Origin: Promicromonospora sukumoe
Lineage (GTDB): Bacteria; Actinomycetota; Actinomycetes; Actinomycetales; Cellulomonadaceae
NCBI RefSeq assembly: GCF_014137995.1
Contig: NZ_JACGWV010000001.1
Location: forward strand, 3,596,001 to 3,660,000
Length of the DNA stretch: 64,000 bases
Direction of reading: 5' to 3'
Under the pieces are notes generated by a model, which did no database searches, was not told where the DNA came from, and was given only the letters and a program-made list of their open reading frames with translations. Of the stretch, positions 17,001-25,262 are shown one piece after another (positions within the stretch are counted from its first letter, which is position 1; each line of letters begins with the position of its first letter). The position numbers and the translations under genes were made by a program.

Positions 17001-19656
17001 GGGCGCAGGAGGTATAGCGGCGCTCCACGTACCCGGTGGTCAGGTCCCAGCCGTCCGCGATCCACGAGGACTGGTTGTTCGACCCGGACACACGTCCGGT
17101 CAGCGCCGACGACGAGTACCCGATCGACAGCTCCGGCGACGGCCCAGCGGCCGGGGCCGGAACGGCCATCGGGTAGGACCACCCCATGCTGCCGGTCGCA
17201 CCAGACACCGACCACGAGCCGGTCATCGACATCGGCGTCGCCGACCAGTCCCCCGTGCTGGATGCGACACCGGAGGACACGGCGAACTTGTCACCCGCCT
17301 GCACGCTCGCCACCTGGGCGCTGGCGGTTGTTGCGGTCCGGGCGTTGTCGGAGTCCTTCGACTCTGACGTGGCTGCGCTGTCCTTGGTCAGGGCATTGGG
17401 CGTGGCGGCGGCGGCCGTGCCCGCGGCGGGGATCTCGAGGTCCGCCGTCAGCGTGCGTGCCTCGGCGTTGTTCGTGGTCTGCACTGGTTCGGGTTGGCAC
17501 TCCGGTGCGTCCGGAGTGACCTCCGCGCACGCGGGGATCCGGATCACCTGCAGGCGGGAGCCCCAGTCCGCACCGGCCGCGTCGGTGAACTCGTCGTAAG
17601 AAACGGTCGCGGTCACGTGACGCGACTCGGAGGCAGCAATCGCTGCGGCTTCTGCTTCCGCCTCCATGGAGGCGCCATCGTCATTGCCCGCGGACGACGC
17701 CGAAGCGCCGGCCGCCGAGGTGTCGGTGACCTCGAGGAGCACGCCGGTGATCCCGTCGGCCTCCGTTGATGGCTGGTCCGAGACCGTTACCTGCACCTCG
17801 TCAGGTGCCGCCTGCCCACTGGTCGGCGCAAGTGTCACATCCATACCGCCCAGGTCGACCTGTGCCGGCTCGGCGGCGAGCGGCACGGTGACGGTGTCTG
17901 CGTCGGGCAGGTCTTCGACCGCGGCCGGCGGTGTCGCCGGTACCGCCTCCGGGGCGGCTCTGGTCGGGACGGGGGACGGCGTCACCGCCTCCGGGGTGTC
18001 GGCAGCGGCCTCGACCGGGTCCAGGTTCGCGTCGCGGGCACCCAGGTCCTGACCCAGATCGTCTGCGGCCGCGACCTCCATCGGCTCGTACTCCACCACC
18101 AGCGTGGCCGTCGAGCTCCAGGTCAGGTCCGATGGCACCTCGGCTGCGTCCTCGTCGCCGCCGTCGGCGACAACACGGGTACCGAAGACCGCGGTGCCGG
18201 CGTCGGACGACGCGAGCTCGCGCGCCGCATCGGTGACGTCCCAGGTCACCTGGGAGCAGTCCTCGTCAAGGGTCTGTGCGTCCAGGGGTGCCAGGAACCC
18301 GGTCTTGGCCCAGGTACGCCGGGCGGTGGCGTCCATCAGCGAGTCGAGCGCCGTCGTACGCCAGACCTGCACGTCCAGCTCGTCCGAGCACAGGGAATCG
18401 TCGAGCGGGTTCAGGGTCAAGGACGCCTTCGTGACCTGGTCCGGGTCGACGAACCCGACCTCGTCCAGGCCCGCCATCGCCCACCCGGACCGGGCAAGCA
18501 TGCCCTCGCCGGAAGCCGCCGGCTGAGAGTTCCCCGTCCGCACGTTCGGCGAACCTGAGACCTGTGCCGTGACGGACAACGGGAAGGCCATACCAGCGCT
18601 CTCACGGCCGGCAGCCGCGTCCTTCTGCTTCGTGTCCACCTTCAGACGCAGGCCCACGGTCGCGGCCTGCTCCGTCCCAGCAGACTGCGCGACGTCTGCG
18701 GTGTCGAGTGCCTGCCCGCCCACGGTCGCGCCGCCCGCGGTGGCGCCCAGACCACCGGACGTCGGCGTCGACGTACCGGCCGCACCCGAAGCGGCACCGT
18801 TTTCAGTGCTCGAGCCCTTGTCGGGCGTGTGGCGAGGTGCTGCGGGAACGATCTGCACACCGACGGGGCTTGCTGGACGACCGGAGACAGACAGGCTCGG
18901 CGCGGGGAAGGTAAATACTTGCTGACCGAACCCGTCGGCCACGCGAGCGGCGTTGCCGACCCCGGACCCGGCTTCGTCCTGTGTACCGGCCGCTGAGAGC
19001 TGCAGCCCGGGCCCGGTCGTGACGGGAAACGTGAGTCCCTTCAGGTTCAGCTTCTTGCCGGCCCGCGCCCAGGCGGCCTGGTCGGCGAACCGCAGCGCAT
19101 AGGCGATACCGGTGGCGTCAGCGTTGACCGTCACGATCAGGTCGACGCCCTTGCCCGCCACGCCCGGGTAGGTCACCCGGTTCGCATCAAGGACCGGTTC
19201 GGTCAGGTCGACCGGCGCGTCCACGACCAGTTCCTGCCCGTCGCGCACCAGGCGCGCCAGTGGCTGCCCCTCGGAGCCGTCCGAGACCGAGATCTCGTTG
19301 ACGGACACCGCCACGTCCAGCCGCCCGTCGCCGGGCATGCGGTCGACGAACCGATTGTCCGTGGGCAGCCACCTGCCGTCGACCAGGACCCGGGCTGCGC
19401 CCGCTGTGGTCGTCAGACGCAGCCGGCCGTCCTCGGTCGCGTGCGTGGTCTGCCACGGGGTGCGGTCATCCGTGATCTCGACGTCCAGCCCACACTGGTG
19501 CGCCAGCTCCAGAGCCTCCGCCTGCGTAGCGACGGCCACCTGGCAGTCCACATTCATCGCCGCGGGGACGGCCAATGCGGGCTGGGCGCCTAGCACCACC
19601 ACGACCAGCCCCGCCACACCTGCGACCAGCGTCTGCTGGATCCGAGCCCGCCCCAT
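11050..19656 (-). CDS. Secreted RHS-repeat polymorphic toxin
   Basis: This 2868-residue protein starts at ATG 19656, overlapping the upstream stop as TGATG and preceded by AGAGG. Residues 1-29 are a signal peptide (LVAGVAGLVVVVLGAQPALA region). An N-terminal module related to that of the upstream protein follows, then a DNRLRE-like region, then a long RHS/YD-repeat shell. The RHS core ends with GARYYDPAIGRFLSVDPI and SNPITRSDPTGL at about residues 2515-2555. After a Pro/Gly linker and a hydrophobic pre-toxin segment, the last 110 residues form a variable tip with FYMHELAESQFMRNGMGYED, AHNAAFAKYDVSPFSVY and a C-terminal RRFWEQ. The RHS shell normally encloses the toxin until delivery. The tip chemistry is not established; HE-x2-E followed by His suggests, but does not prove, metal-dependent activity. 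Confidence 0.92.
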   Translation of the reverse strand: MGRARIQQTLVAGVAGLVVVVLGAQPALAVPAAMNVDCQVAVATQAEALELAHQCGLDVEITDDRTPWQTTHATEDGRLRLTTTAGAARVLVDGRWLPTDNRFVDRMPGDGRLDVAVSVNEISVSDGSEGQPLARLVRDGQELVVDAPVDLTEPVLDANRVTYPGVAGKGVDLIVTVNADATGIAYALRFADQAAWARAGKKLNLKGLTFPVTTGPGLQLSAAGTQDEAGSGVGNAARVADGFGQQVFTFPAPSLSVSGRPASPVGVQIVPAAPRHTPDKGSSTENGAASGAAGTSTPTSGGLGATAGGATVGGQALDTADVAQSAGTEQAATVGLRLKVDTKQKDAAAGRESAGMAFPLSVTAQVSGSPNVRTGNSQPAASGEGMLARSGWAMAGLDEVGFVDPDQVTKASLTLNPLDDSLCSDELDVQVWRTTALDSLMDATARRTWAKTGFLAPLDAQTLDEDCSQVTWDVTDAARELASSDAGTAVFGTRVVADGGDEDAAEVPSDLTWSSTATLVVEYEPMEVAAADDLGQDLGARDANLDPVEAAADTPEAVTPSPVPTRAAPEAVPATPPAAVEDLPDADTVTVPLAAEPAQVDLGGMDVTLAPTSGQAAPDEVQVTVSDQPSTEADGITGVLLEVTDTSAAGASASSAGNDDGASMEAEAEAAAIAASESRHVTATVSYDEFTDAAGADWGSRLQVIRIPACAEVTPDAPECQPEPVQTTNNAEARTLTADLEIPAAGTAAAATPNALTKDSAATSESKDSDNARTATTASAQVASVQAGDKFAVSSGVASSTGDWSATPMSMTGSWSVSGATGSMGWSYPMAVPAPAAGPSPELSIGYSSSALTGRVSGSNNQSSWIADGWDLTTGYVERRYTSCAQDQDPVGGDANNADRDTGDLCWDKDNATLVLGGRNTDLVKNTSQSTAERVIWTPKDDDGTLVEQRLPGGANASDRASKEYWRVTTPNGTVHMFGKDERYSGDTLNQGSRWTVPVYGNHSGEPGYQTAANGGFAASDRDQVWRFMLDHVTDTVGNTMTYSYKQETNQYGSDRNRDGSKKYVRGGWLDFIEYGTRTGSAGHANAPYRVNFSVTERCFSSAGCPTTAKPTRSESARWRDTPLDLVCTSTTSCKTVMSPAFFSRKRLTQVTTNVRISGAYVGVDQYKLEQKFRDPGDGTGNLLWLQSIQRTALGDTTDSSTLDDSNLSLGKVHFAGETKPGRADYDNLTDGLPAMNRFYLTDITTETGGKTSVTYSTPQCATTQPGKSLTAQEANTKLCFPVRWQFPGEDDPKTEYFNTYVVKSVTQTPDGASRSGGKRSDGHGDPDFTTHYTYLDEPRWARLKDRFRDESDDDDAEFLTWSDFRGYEKVETTTGPATNPGPAQSRTRYLRGLGGNVTTEAGDQSMTVADDDRLAGTVLETLALNGGATLTKSVSYPTITNTTSNDGVTAGYVNRVVALAATNDSEGNLDFVRKTVNWRDKYGNTIQAEDQGDMAVADDQLCTRGTFYAPETGTDATFIATAVKETITRTGTCGTQDDGTPGKIVSATRTSYDDASYGTAPTRGLPTSTRQIDPDADVDYGTAFTSVPWSGTEDLISTTTYDISEDAYTSKIGRPVATTNAAGRTARSDYTLTGGVLSKTTATSPDPDGSGTTLTAHVTTTDLDLLRGVPMSVKDANNRATTASYDAMGRLRLVRYPQHASTEASVKYAYTVSATGVNAVTTETLRGDGSTYHKSVQLYDGLLRPVQTQTASVDAADEGRVVTDTRYDDAGRVYQTQGPWFADGGSPSATLFSTTKAPPSTTRFLYDKAGRTTAEIFMVGTPDNPSSERWRTTTVHDGATTMTIPPAGATPSATTVDAQGRTAALTEYEREGNDPAAAGFADTRSEIEELDSQTTTYGYTAAGLLGKVTDGDTNVWSYSYDLAGQQTKAVDPDNGTTETTYDKAGQVVTTKDANGATLAYTYDNLARRTTMRTGSVSGAIRAEWRYDKYAYGPNATGSNSIVKGLTTATIRHTPDGAGDTDTNDDLYITAVTNVDAAYRPLTQQVILPLGNTDLAGLGTTAAQRTFETAYTYTHDGQVATTTLPAAGNLRRETVTTKFTDTSMPEWTSSGFGWGVYVADSRFNAYGDLLYTDLGNTYGTAVSYRYEHGTRRLANVSLDRERVSGTELDVTYSYDPAGNITKAADQPTRAGSAADVQCYTYDGLRRLNNAWTPSAGTCAAVPDQQTAESVVAGAGPAPYWQSFTHDQLGNRTDATTYDPATSPDPTEVGYGIGGVTEGALAAGDCAAPATVTGPHQVAAISTESAAGTTCQEYTYDAAGNTTKRDSTADYVDTTQDLTWDPEGELTKVNTQTTVYAEPEPGAGDDDSDGDQSGTTPSGPARGEATTTTSVQSMIYTADGDRILRKHGTTVTAYIGAGQEIALTAGNSNLSSVTATRYYSFAGKTVAVRTGMGLGGVTSLISDTHGTPLASVHNTQWTTTSVNKHHTLPYGQARGGTPPPGDHRFLGAPEDATGLTMLGARYYDPAIGRFLSVDPIMDMVDPQQWNGYAYAGSNPITRSDPTGLKPDGCGNTCINYGGKWGVEGGKSDPRPGGGGGSPDPDPGNEPTGGGSAPTGTAHADQSNLSAYDASVAQGGTPAIVPWWLTEEGWFDRAVTDTVNFAIDTYHAFQDPQLFYDFWGGPMGWKNELDFELKSAAAGAMTGGVAGVGTKGVLRGVKGTARAVSGAVRVERAVSRPVSSGATAGATGTSASMGNGLGRLAGKEIRVSSKGLERVQVHLAQFGQHDINDAMLARLSAAHASGTRISGGDASFYMHELAESQFMRNGMGYEDAHNAAFAKYDVSPFSVYPPEVVSKFSSQLSLGYRRFWEQ

Positions 19657-22600
19657 CACATGTCCTCTTTCTCGGTCGGGTCCAGCAGTGCCATTGCTTC
19701 GTCGGCGTCGCCGGTGCCGGTGAAGGTCTCGAAGTCCGACCCCTGGCACAGGCGACGGATCTTCGACTCGGCCACGACCTGCCCGTCGAACACCCGGACG
19801 TTGTCGACCCGGCCCTGCCAGAAGTTGTCCTGGACCCCGGACATGAGCCGGCGTCCGACGGAGAAGGGCGCGTTCGTGGTCCACGAGGTGGTGAGCTTCG
19901 TGGCGGCGACTCCTACGACGGGGTCGCCGGGTAGCGGGGTCTGCCGGGTTCCAATCTGGCATGCCCAGACCTTCACCTCGTCGGTCTTGTCGTCGTACGC
20001 GCCGGTCAGGTGCACCCACTCGCCGGGCTTGGCCTCGAACGGCGCCTGCGCCGACACTGCCGAGGCACCGTCCGTGTCCGAGCCGTACATGATGAACGAC
20101 CAGCACGGCTTGCTGTTCATCGCCGCGCACGAGGCCCGGTAGCCCAACGTGAACGGACTGGTGCGTGTCCCGTTCTGCGACAGAGCGACATGCTGACCGG
20201 TCAAGCTGGTGTTCGGGTCCAACCAGACGTGGGCGGAGACCACGAAGCTCTTGGACGTGTCCACCACGGGGCCGTCAGTGACCAACCTGTCGTCCACGCC
20301 GTCGAACGACACAGCCTTGTCGCCGGCCCGGGACTCGAACTCCTCGTGCGGGCCCGTGGTCCACTGCGGCAACGTCGAATTGGTCTCCGTGCCACGGAAC
20401 TGCAGAGGCTGAGTGCCCTTGCCCTGCACTCGCTCGGAGGCGACAGTGCCGGTTCCGTCGTCCAGCGGCCACACCGCCGTCGCGATCGCGGGCGCCACAT
20501 CGAACTTGTACTCACGCACCGACAACGACGCATTGCCAGCGCGGTCGAACGCCTTGACGCTCAAGGTGATCGCTCCCGGTCTTTTCGGGGTATAGGAGAT
20601 CGTATGGTTCGCGCCAGGGGCCACACTCTCGCCCTCTGAGAACGTGTCGGTGCCGAACGACCACTCGTACCGGACCGTGTCAGTCGAGCCCTGCGCGCCG
20701 AGGAGGAACTTGCCTTCCTGACCGGCCCCGCCGGACTCCAGGCCGCCCTTTTCCACATTGGGGTACACCGCTTCCACCCCGACGGTCACCGGGTCAACCG
20801 TCGGAGTGTGCGGCGGAGCGGTATCCACCTCGAAGTAGCACCACGCCGACCAGGCGCCCGTGGCCCCAGCCGGGTCCACCGCACGCACCCGCCACCGATA
20901 GATGTTCCCGTTGAAGAGCTTGCCGCTCGACACCATCAACTTGTGTTGGCCGCCAGCCTTCAACCCGGAGTACGCGCCCCACACCTTGTTCTCGGTCGCG
21001 GTGTTCCAGACCTCGAACTGCCCCTTGGACTGCGTTCCGTCAGGATCCGTAATCGTCGCCCCGACGGTCGGCCGAGTAGTTCTCAAATACGCCCTCGAAG
21101 TCGCCGGCCGGCAACCCTTGTCGATGCCGTCGACCCACGTCTTCAGGTACTTGGGGTCACCCGGCGGCCGGTTATAGGTCACCGACAGCGTCGCACCGTG
21201 GTCCGCGTCGCCGTTGTACTGCGAGCCCGCGTAGCGCTTCCACTTCGACATCGTGGACTCGTCAACCTTGAGCCCCAGGGTCAGGTACGACCAGTTCGAC
21301 GACGCAACCTTCTTCGCCGACTCCGTCACGTCGAACCCGATACGCACCTGGCGCCCGTCGCACCCCGACCGGTGGATCACCGACTTCGAGCCGACCTGGG
21401 TGGACCAGGACGCCATCGAGTTCCACGACGTCGAGGTGGAGACCTGCGCGTTGCCGAGCTGGTAGAGCATCGTCCCGGCGGCCTGGCAGGTCGCACCGAA
21501 GACGCCACTGACCGAGAACTCGGCACCGGTCACATCCATCGACCGCAGCTCGCCGACCTTCGTCGCCCGGAACTCGTACAGCACCCGCTGCTTGGACGTC
21601 ACCCCCGCGCACTCGGCCCCGTACGAGCTGGCCGCATCGCACAGGCCGACACCGTGGTCACCCAGCGGCCGGTCCTGGAACTTGTACCCGGACGACGAAG
21701 TGGGCCACGCCGACTTCACACCCGCCCACTCGTTCAGTGTCACGCCCGTCACCGACGGGTCGATCACGACAGGGAAGACCGCGCCCTCCCCGACCAGCAT
21801 CTCCTGGTCCGGGACGATCGACACCGTTGCAGAGCGCCCGGACTCGGTGGTCGGCTCGACGTCGACCGGAAGCTCGGCAAGATCCTCGCGATGTGCCATC
21901 CCAGGCGCGGCCGGCTCATCCCCCGCAGCGGATTCCGCATCCGAGGCTCCGGCCGCACCAACCCTGGCTGCCGACGGAACGGGTTCCGCCGACGGCTGCT
22001 CCGGCTCGCTCCACATCAGCGGCACCGGTGCCAGGAAGACCTGCTCGCCCTCTGCATCGATCGCGGCGAACCCGTCCCCTTCGTCCACCAGGGTCAGTCC
22101 CGGCGAGACCCGCACATCGAACGCGAGCTCTTCCAGCTCCGGGTTCGACGCTGCTTCCTCGTCCGCAACCCGGATCAACTCACGAAACCCTGTGGCCTCC
22201 GGGTCGGCCTGAACGATCAGGTCGATCCCCTCCCCCATGACCGCCGGATACGTCACGACATCGCCCTCGACCACCGGCTCGGGCAGATCGAACGGCACGT
22301 CGTACTCGATCCAGTGCCCCTCACGCTCCACCTTCGCCAACGGCTCAGCGTCGTCCACACCCGAAGCGAAGCTGACATCGAACACCGGCGCCGCAACGTC
22401 AAGGCGCCCGTCACCGTCCACGTCGCTGGGCTCAACCGTGCGATCAACGCTCGCCCAAGAGCCGTCGTCCTGCCCCGCGCGCACGGCGGATGCCGAGGAC
22501 GACCAGCGGACGTCGAGGCCGTTCGGCTGGGCGTAGGACGTCTCCCACGGGCTGTAGGAGTCCTGCGCTGCGACCTCGTGCCCGCACCGGACCGCCATCT

Positions 22601-22859
22601 CGAACGCGGCATCCATCGTCGGCGCCACGCTGTCGCAGTCCTCAGCCGCCAAGCCCACTCCCAGGGCGGAGAACGCCATGTCGTCGAGATCCGTCATCGC
22701 CGCCGTCGCACCGCTGGCAACCATCACCAGCGCGACCGCACCCGCGACGATCGCAGACACTTGCGTCCGTCCAGCAGCCGTCAAACTGGCGAAAGACCGC
22801 CGAAATCGCCCTACAGATGTACGAAGTCTGGCCGTCAGGCCACCCACCAGATCCAGCAC
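19656..22859 (-). CDS. Secreted DNRLRE/LamG-domain partner of the RHS protein
   Basis: This protein is 1067 residues from GTG 22859, which has GGGGGAG seven bases upstream. A longer frame from GTG 22901 lacks a ribosome site. A hydrophobic signal/anchor (VSAIVAGAVALVMVASGATA) is near the N-terminus. Residues about 80-230 resemble the N-terminal module of the RHS toxin: both have a CDS/CQ-type start, PW-T at the same place, DGRLDVA, and VVTYPAVMGEGIDLIVQAD against RVTYPGVAGKGVDLIVTVN. A DNRLRE-like beta domain (about 370-560) and a fibronectin-like stretch follow. A C-terminal LamG/concanavalin fold contains AVSFDGVDDRLVTDGPVV and GRVDNVRVFDG. It is coupled to the RHS gene and is probably an extracellular partner. 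Adhesive binding is known for LamG; the partner role is inferred. Confidence 0.85.
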   Translation of the reverse strand: MLDLVGGLTARLRTSVGRFRRSFASLTAAGRTQVSAIVAGAVALVMVASGATAAMTDLDDMAFSALGVGLAAEDCDSVAPTMDAAFEMAVRCGHEVAAQDSYSPWETSYAQPNGLDVRWSSSASAVRAGQDDGSWASVDRTVEPSDVDGDGRLDVAAPVFDVSFASGVDDAEPLAKVEREGHWIEYDVPFDLPEPVVEGDVVTYPAVMGEGIDLIVQADPEATGFRELIRVADEEAASNPELEELAFDVRVSPGLTLVDEGDGFAAIDAEGEQVFLAPVPLMWSEPEQPSAEPVPSAARVGAAGASDAESAAGDEPAAPGMAHREDLAELPVDVEPTTESGRSATVSIVPDQEMLVGEGAVFPVVIDPSVTGVTLNEWAGVKSAWPTSSSGYKFQDRPLGDHGVGLCDAASSYGAECAGVTSKQRVLYEFRATKVGELRSMDVTGAEFSVSGVFGATCQAAGTMLYQLGNAQVSTSTSWNSMASWSTQVGSKSVIHRSGCDGRQVRIGFDVTESAKKVASSNWSYLTLGLKVDESTMSKWKRYAGSQYNGDADHGATLSVTYNRPPGDPKYLKTWVDGIDKGCRPATSRAYLRTTRPTVGATITDPDGTQSKGQFEVWNTATENKVWGAYSGLKAGGQHKLMVSSGKLFNGNIYRWRVRAVDPAGATGAWSAWCYFEVDTAPPHTPTVDPVTVGVEAVYPNVEKGGLESGGAGQEGKFLLGAQGSTDTVRYEWSFGTDTFSEGESVAPGANHTISYTPKRPGAITLSVKAFDRAGNASLSVREYKFDVAPAIATAVWPLDDGTGTVASERVQGKGTQPLQFRGTETNSTLPQWTTGPHEEFESRAGDKAVSFDGVDDRLVTDGPVVDTSKSFVVSAHVWLDPNTSLTGQHVALSQNGTRTSPFTLGYRASCAAMNSKPCWSFIMYGSDTDGASAVSAQAPFEAKPGEWVHLTGAYDDKTDEVKVWACQIGTRQTPLPGDPVVGVAATKLTTSWTTNAPFSVGRRLMSGVQDNFWQGRVDNVRVFDGQVVAESKIRRLCQGSDFETFTGTGDADEAMALLDPTEKEDM

Positions 22860-23079
22860 CGGCAAGCTCCCCCACAGATCATGACGGCGCCTGGACGGCA
22901 CCTGAACGCCCGAAATCTACTGCCTCACCTGGGTCCGGTACGACGAAAATGTCCACAACGCCGGGTGATCTTTTCACCATGGCCTCGCTATCAGCCTCCT
23001 ACGGCACGGTCCGAGCCGGCCAAACCCGTGCCGGTCGAGTCCAGCGGGCTGTCATCGTCCCGAACGCTCGCGTGGACGC

Positions 23080-24747
23080 ATGTCAGTGCTGAGCTGCACG
23101 GGCAATGGTTACGCTGCGGACCCACGACAAAGAGCCGAAGGGCGGGGCAAAGTGGTGGTGCCTCGGGCGCAGGACAGGGTGCAGTGCGCGGAGTGCGGCA
23201 GGTGGTTCGTCTCGGTGGCGAACCATGTCCTCAGGGCGCATGGCATGACGGCCGACGAGTACCGGGCAGCACATGACCTGTTGAAGTCGGACCCTCTGAT
23301 CGGTCAGGACCTCCTGGAGTGGCGAAGGGAGCTCGGCGCGCGGCGCATGCGTGAGCCTGAGCAGCGCGACAAGCTGCTGTCGGTAGGGTTCCGCGCCCGC
23401 CCGGAGAACATCACAGGGCAGCGGGACCCGCGCACGACACGGAGGGTCGGCCGCTCGCACCGGGAACGCTCAGCCCAGTGGTGGTGTGACCGGCTTGCCA
23501 TCATCGGGTGCGAGTCGCTGGAAGAGGCTGTCGCCTGGGCTGCCCAGCGCAACGTCGGTTGGATCGAGGTCGCCCAAGCGATCGGTGTCAGCCCAGCACA
23601 TCTGCGGGCGACCGCCAAGAAGCAGGGCGTGCGTGCCCGCCGCCGCGTCACGCCCCATCAGGAGCGAATGCTGGACCTGGCAAGGCAGTACGTTGCGGAG
23701 CACGGGCCGCTGCGGTGGATCCCTGACCAGCGCGACCTCGGACAATGGATATCGGCCCAGCGTCAGACGCTGGCCGACGGCCGACCACGCTCGGCGGTGC
23801 ACGACCGGCTAGACGAGATCGACCCCCACTGGCACCTGCGCCACGATGAACGCGAACCGGTCTGCGCCCACGAGGAATGCGAGTCCGTCGCCGTCACTCG
23901 GGGCTTGTGCCACCGGCACTCCGAGCAGCTCTTCCGTTCACAACGCCGCGCCACGCAGAACGCGGATGTCGATCTGGTGACCTGCCGAGAGTGCCGGGCG
24001 GTGTTCCGCACCCTCAAAGCGCACCTGCGCCAGGTGCACCACATGAGCGGCGACGAATACCAGACCAAACACCAGGTCGGCCCGAGCGCCTTGGAGTCCC
24101 CCGCGGTAAACGACGACCGGACTGCCAGAACCGCCCAGATCTGGGCGGAACGACTCGGGCGTGCCGGCTGGACCAGTTGGCGACAGGCAGCGCACTGGGC
24201 GGTCACGAACGATGTCGGATGGCCCGAGGCCGGTGCACGGATGGGAGCGTCCTGGCGGATGGCCCAAGCCCAGGTACGCTCCGACGGAATCACCATCCCG
24301 CGACGCAAGCACGACGCGCGACACCGCCAAGCGGACACAGCCATGCAGGCCACCGCTGTCACGCTGGGCTACGACGACCTGGCCAACCTGCTCGAGCAGG
24401 CACGCCATCTGAACGACGTCGAGTTCGGCAAGCTCGTCGGCCTCGGTCAAGGACCAGCGGCCACGTTCCGTCGGCGCCACGGCATTCCCACACCCGGACG
24501 GTACACACCCCACCGCACGCAACGGGTTGAGACCGCCGCGGCCGCCCGTTGGCAACCCAACTCCAGGCGATGGGCTGGACAACGTGGGACGACGCGATCG
24601 ACTGGGCGATCGAACACGAAAGCACCTGGGACGACGTCGCAACCCACCTGGGCGTCTCGCCCGCGCTGCTGCGCAAGTGGATCGCCAAGCACAACGACAT
24701 CCCGACAATGCCGCGCAAGCTCACCGCAGACGAGATCGAACTACTAG
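23080..24747 (+). CDS. Ros/MucR-type zinc-finger repeat protein (frameshifted near its end)
   Basis: The frame codes for 555 residues, but only about the first 490 look genuine. Two Ros/MucR-like fingers are visible: CAECGRWF-x4-NHVLRAHGMTADEYR and CRECRAVF-x4-HLRQVHHMSGDEYQ. A further Cys/His cluster (VCAHEEC, GLCHRHSEQ) lies between them. Three copies of a module of about 120 residues (W-x2-RL, AGW/IGC, WA, VGVS-x3-LR, HQ-R-LDLARQYVAEHGPL) can be aligned, the third in another frame. At 24549-24550 one G appears missing: restoring it joins ETAAAARW to ATQLQAMGWTTWDDAIDWA. The start could instead be GTG 23152. It is probably a DNA-binding protein of the island; a regulatory role is inferred. 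Confidence 0.7.
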   Translation: MSVLSCTGNGYAADPRQRAEGRGKVVVPRAQDRVQCAECGRWFVSVANHVLRAHGMTADEYRAAHDLLKSDPLIGQDLLEWRRELGARRMREPEQRDKLLSVGFRARPENITGQRDPRTTRRVGRSHRERSAQWWCDRLAIIGCESLEEAVAWAAQRNVGWIEVAQAIGVSPAHLRATAKKQGVRARRRVTPHQERMLDLARQYVAEHGPLRWIPDQRDLGQWISAQRQTLADGRPRSAVHDRLDEIDPHWHLRHDEREPVCAHEECESVAVTRGLCHRHSEQLFRSQRRATQNADVDLVTCRECRAVFRTLKAHLRQVHHMSGDEYQTKHQVGPSALESPAVNDDRTARTAQIWAERLGRAGWTSWRQAAHWAVTNDVGWPEAGARMGASWRMAQAQVRSDGITIPRRKHDARHRQADTAMQATAVTLGYDDLANLLEQARHLNDVEFGKLVGLGQGPAATFRRRHGIPTPGRYTPHRTQRVETAAAARWQPNSRRWAGQRGTTRSTGRSNTKAPGTTSQPTWASRPRCCASGSPSTTTSRQCRASSPQTRSNY

Positions 24748-24902
24748 ATCTCGCCCGCAGGCATCACGCCGCAGCTGGCACGTTACGGCCGGCCCACCCC
24801 GAACGGCTCGAATCCTGGCTCACCCGACAACGCCGTCGCCGCGACAACGGCACCACTACCCGCGCGATGATCGAACTATCGAGGATCGACCCCACCTGGT
24901 AG
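24549..24902 (+). pseudogene. Frameshifted third module of the zinc-finger repeat protein
   Basis: This frame continues the upstream gene after a one-base slip. Its product (TQLQAMGWTTWDDAIDWAIE, then ATHLGVSPALLRKWIAKHN and ELLDLARRHHAAAGTLRPAH, ending SRIDPTW) matches the first module of the same protein, which ends LDEIDPHW. It begins at a TTG with no ribosome site, so independent expression is unlikely. The slip is either an inactivating deletion or a sequence error; a programmed frameshift is possible, but I see no slippery site or stimulatory structure. Confidence 0.65.
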
Positions 24903-25262
24903 CTCGACTCTAGAAGGAACTGCTGCACGCACGGTCGACGCCGGACCCCCTTCACGCATGGACACGTGAACGTGCCGGAGTTGCACGGCTTACAACATGT
25001 CAGAAGGGACAGCAGTAGTTGCGCTGGTGGGGCGGGGAGGGCCTGGGGAGCGGTTTCGACATCACGCGCGGCCGCATCGACGCGGCCACAGCGAGTGCCA
25101 CACGCGCTGCAAAGCGAGGTCAAGTATCTACGAGCCGTGCATCGTCCACCCCAACGTGAGGCCGACTCTCAAATCAGTCACGTGTCCGTGCAACACCCAC
25201 CACGTCATAACCGTGTGGGTGGCACGAGGTCACGCTACCCTCGCTCACCAGATTCGTCGTTT
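24903..25262. other. Intergenic region before the WD40-KAP gene
   Basis: No supported gene lies in these 360 bases. Short frames on both strands lack ribosome sites. The region should contain the promoter of the WD40-KAP gene, but I see no clear -35/-10 pair and no strong hairpin. Confidence 0.5.

Noticed and set aside
15661-17367. Long plus-strand frames opposite the RHS gene (also 12403-14400)
   Set aside because: They mirror the RHS codon pattern; the minus strand has continuous RHS/YD repeats.
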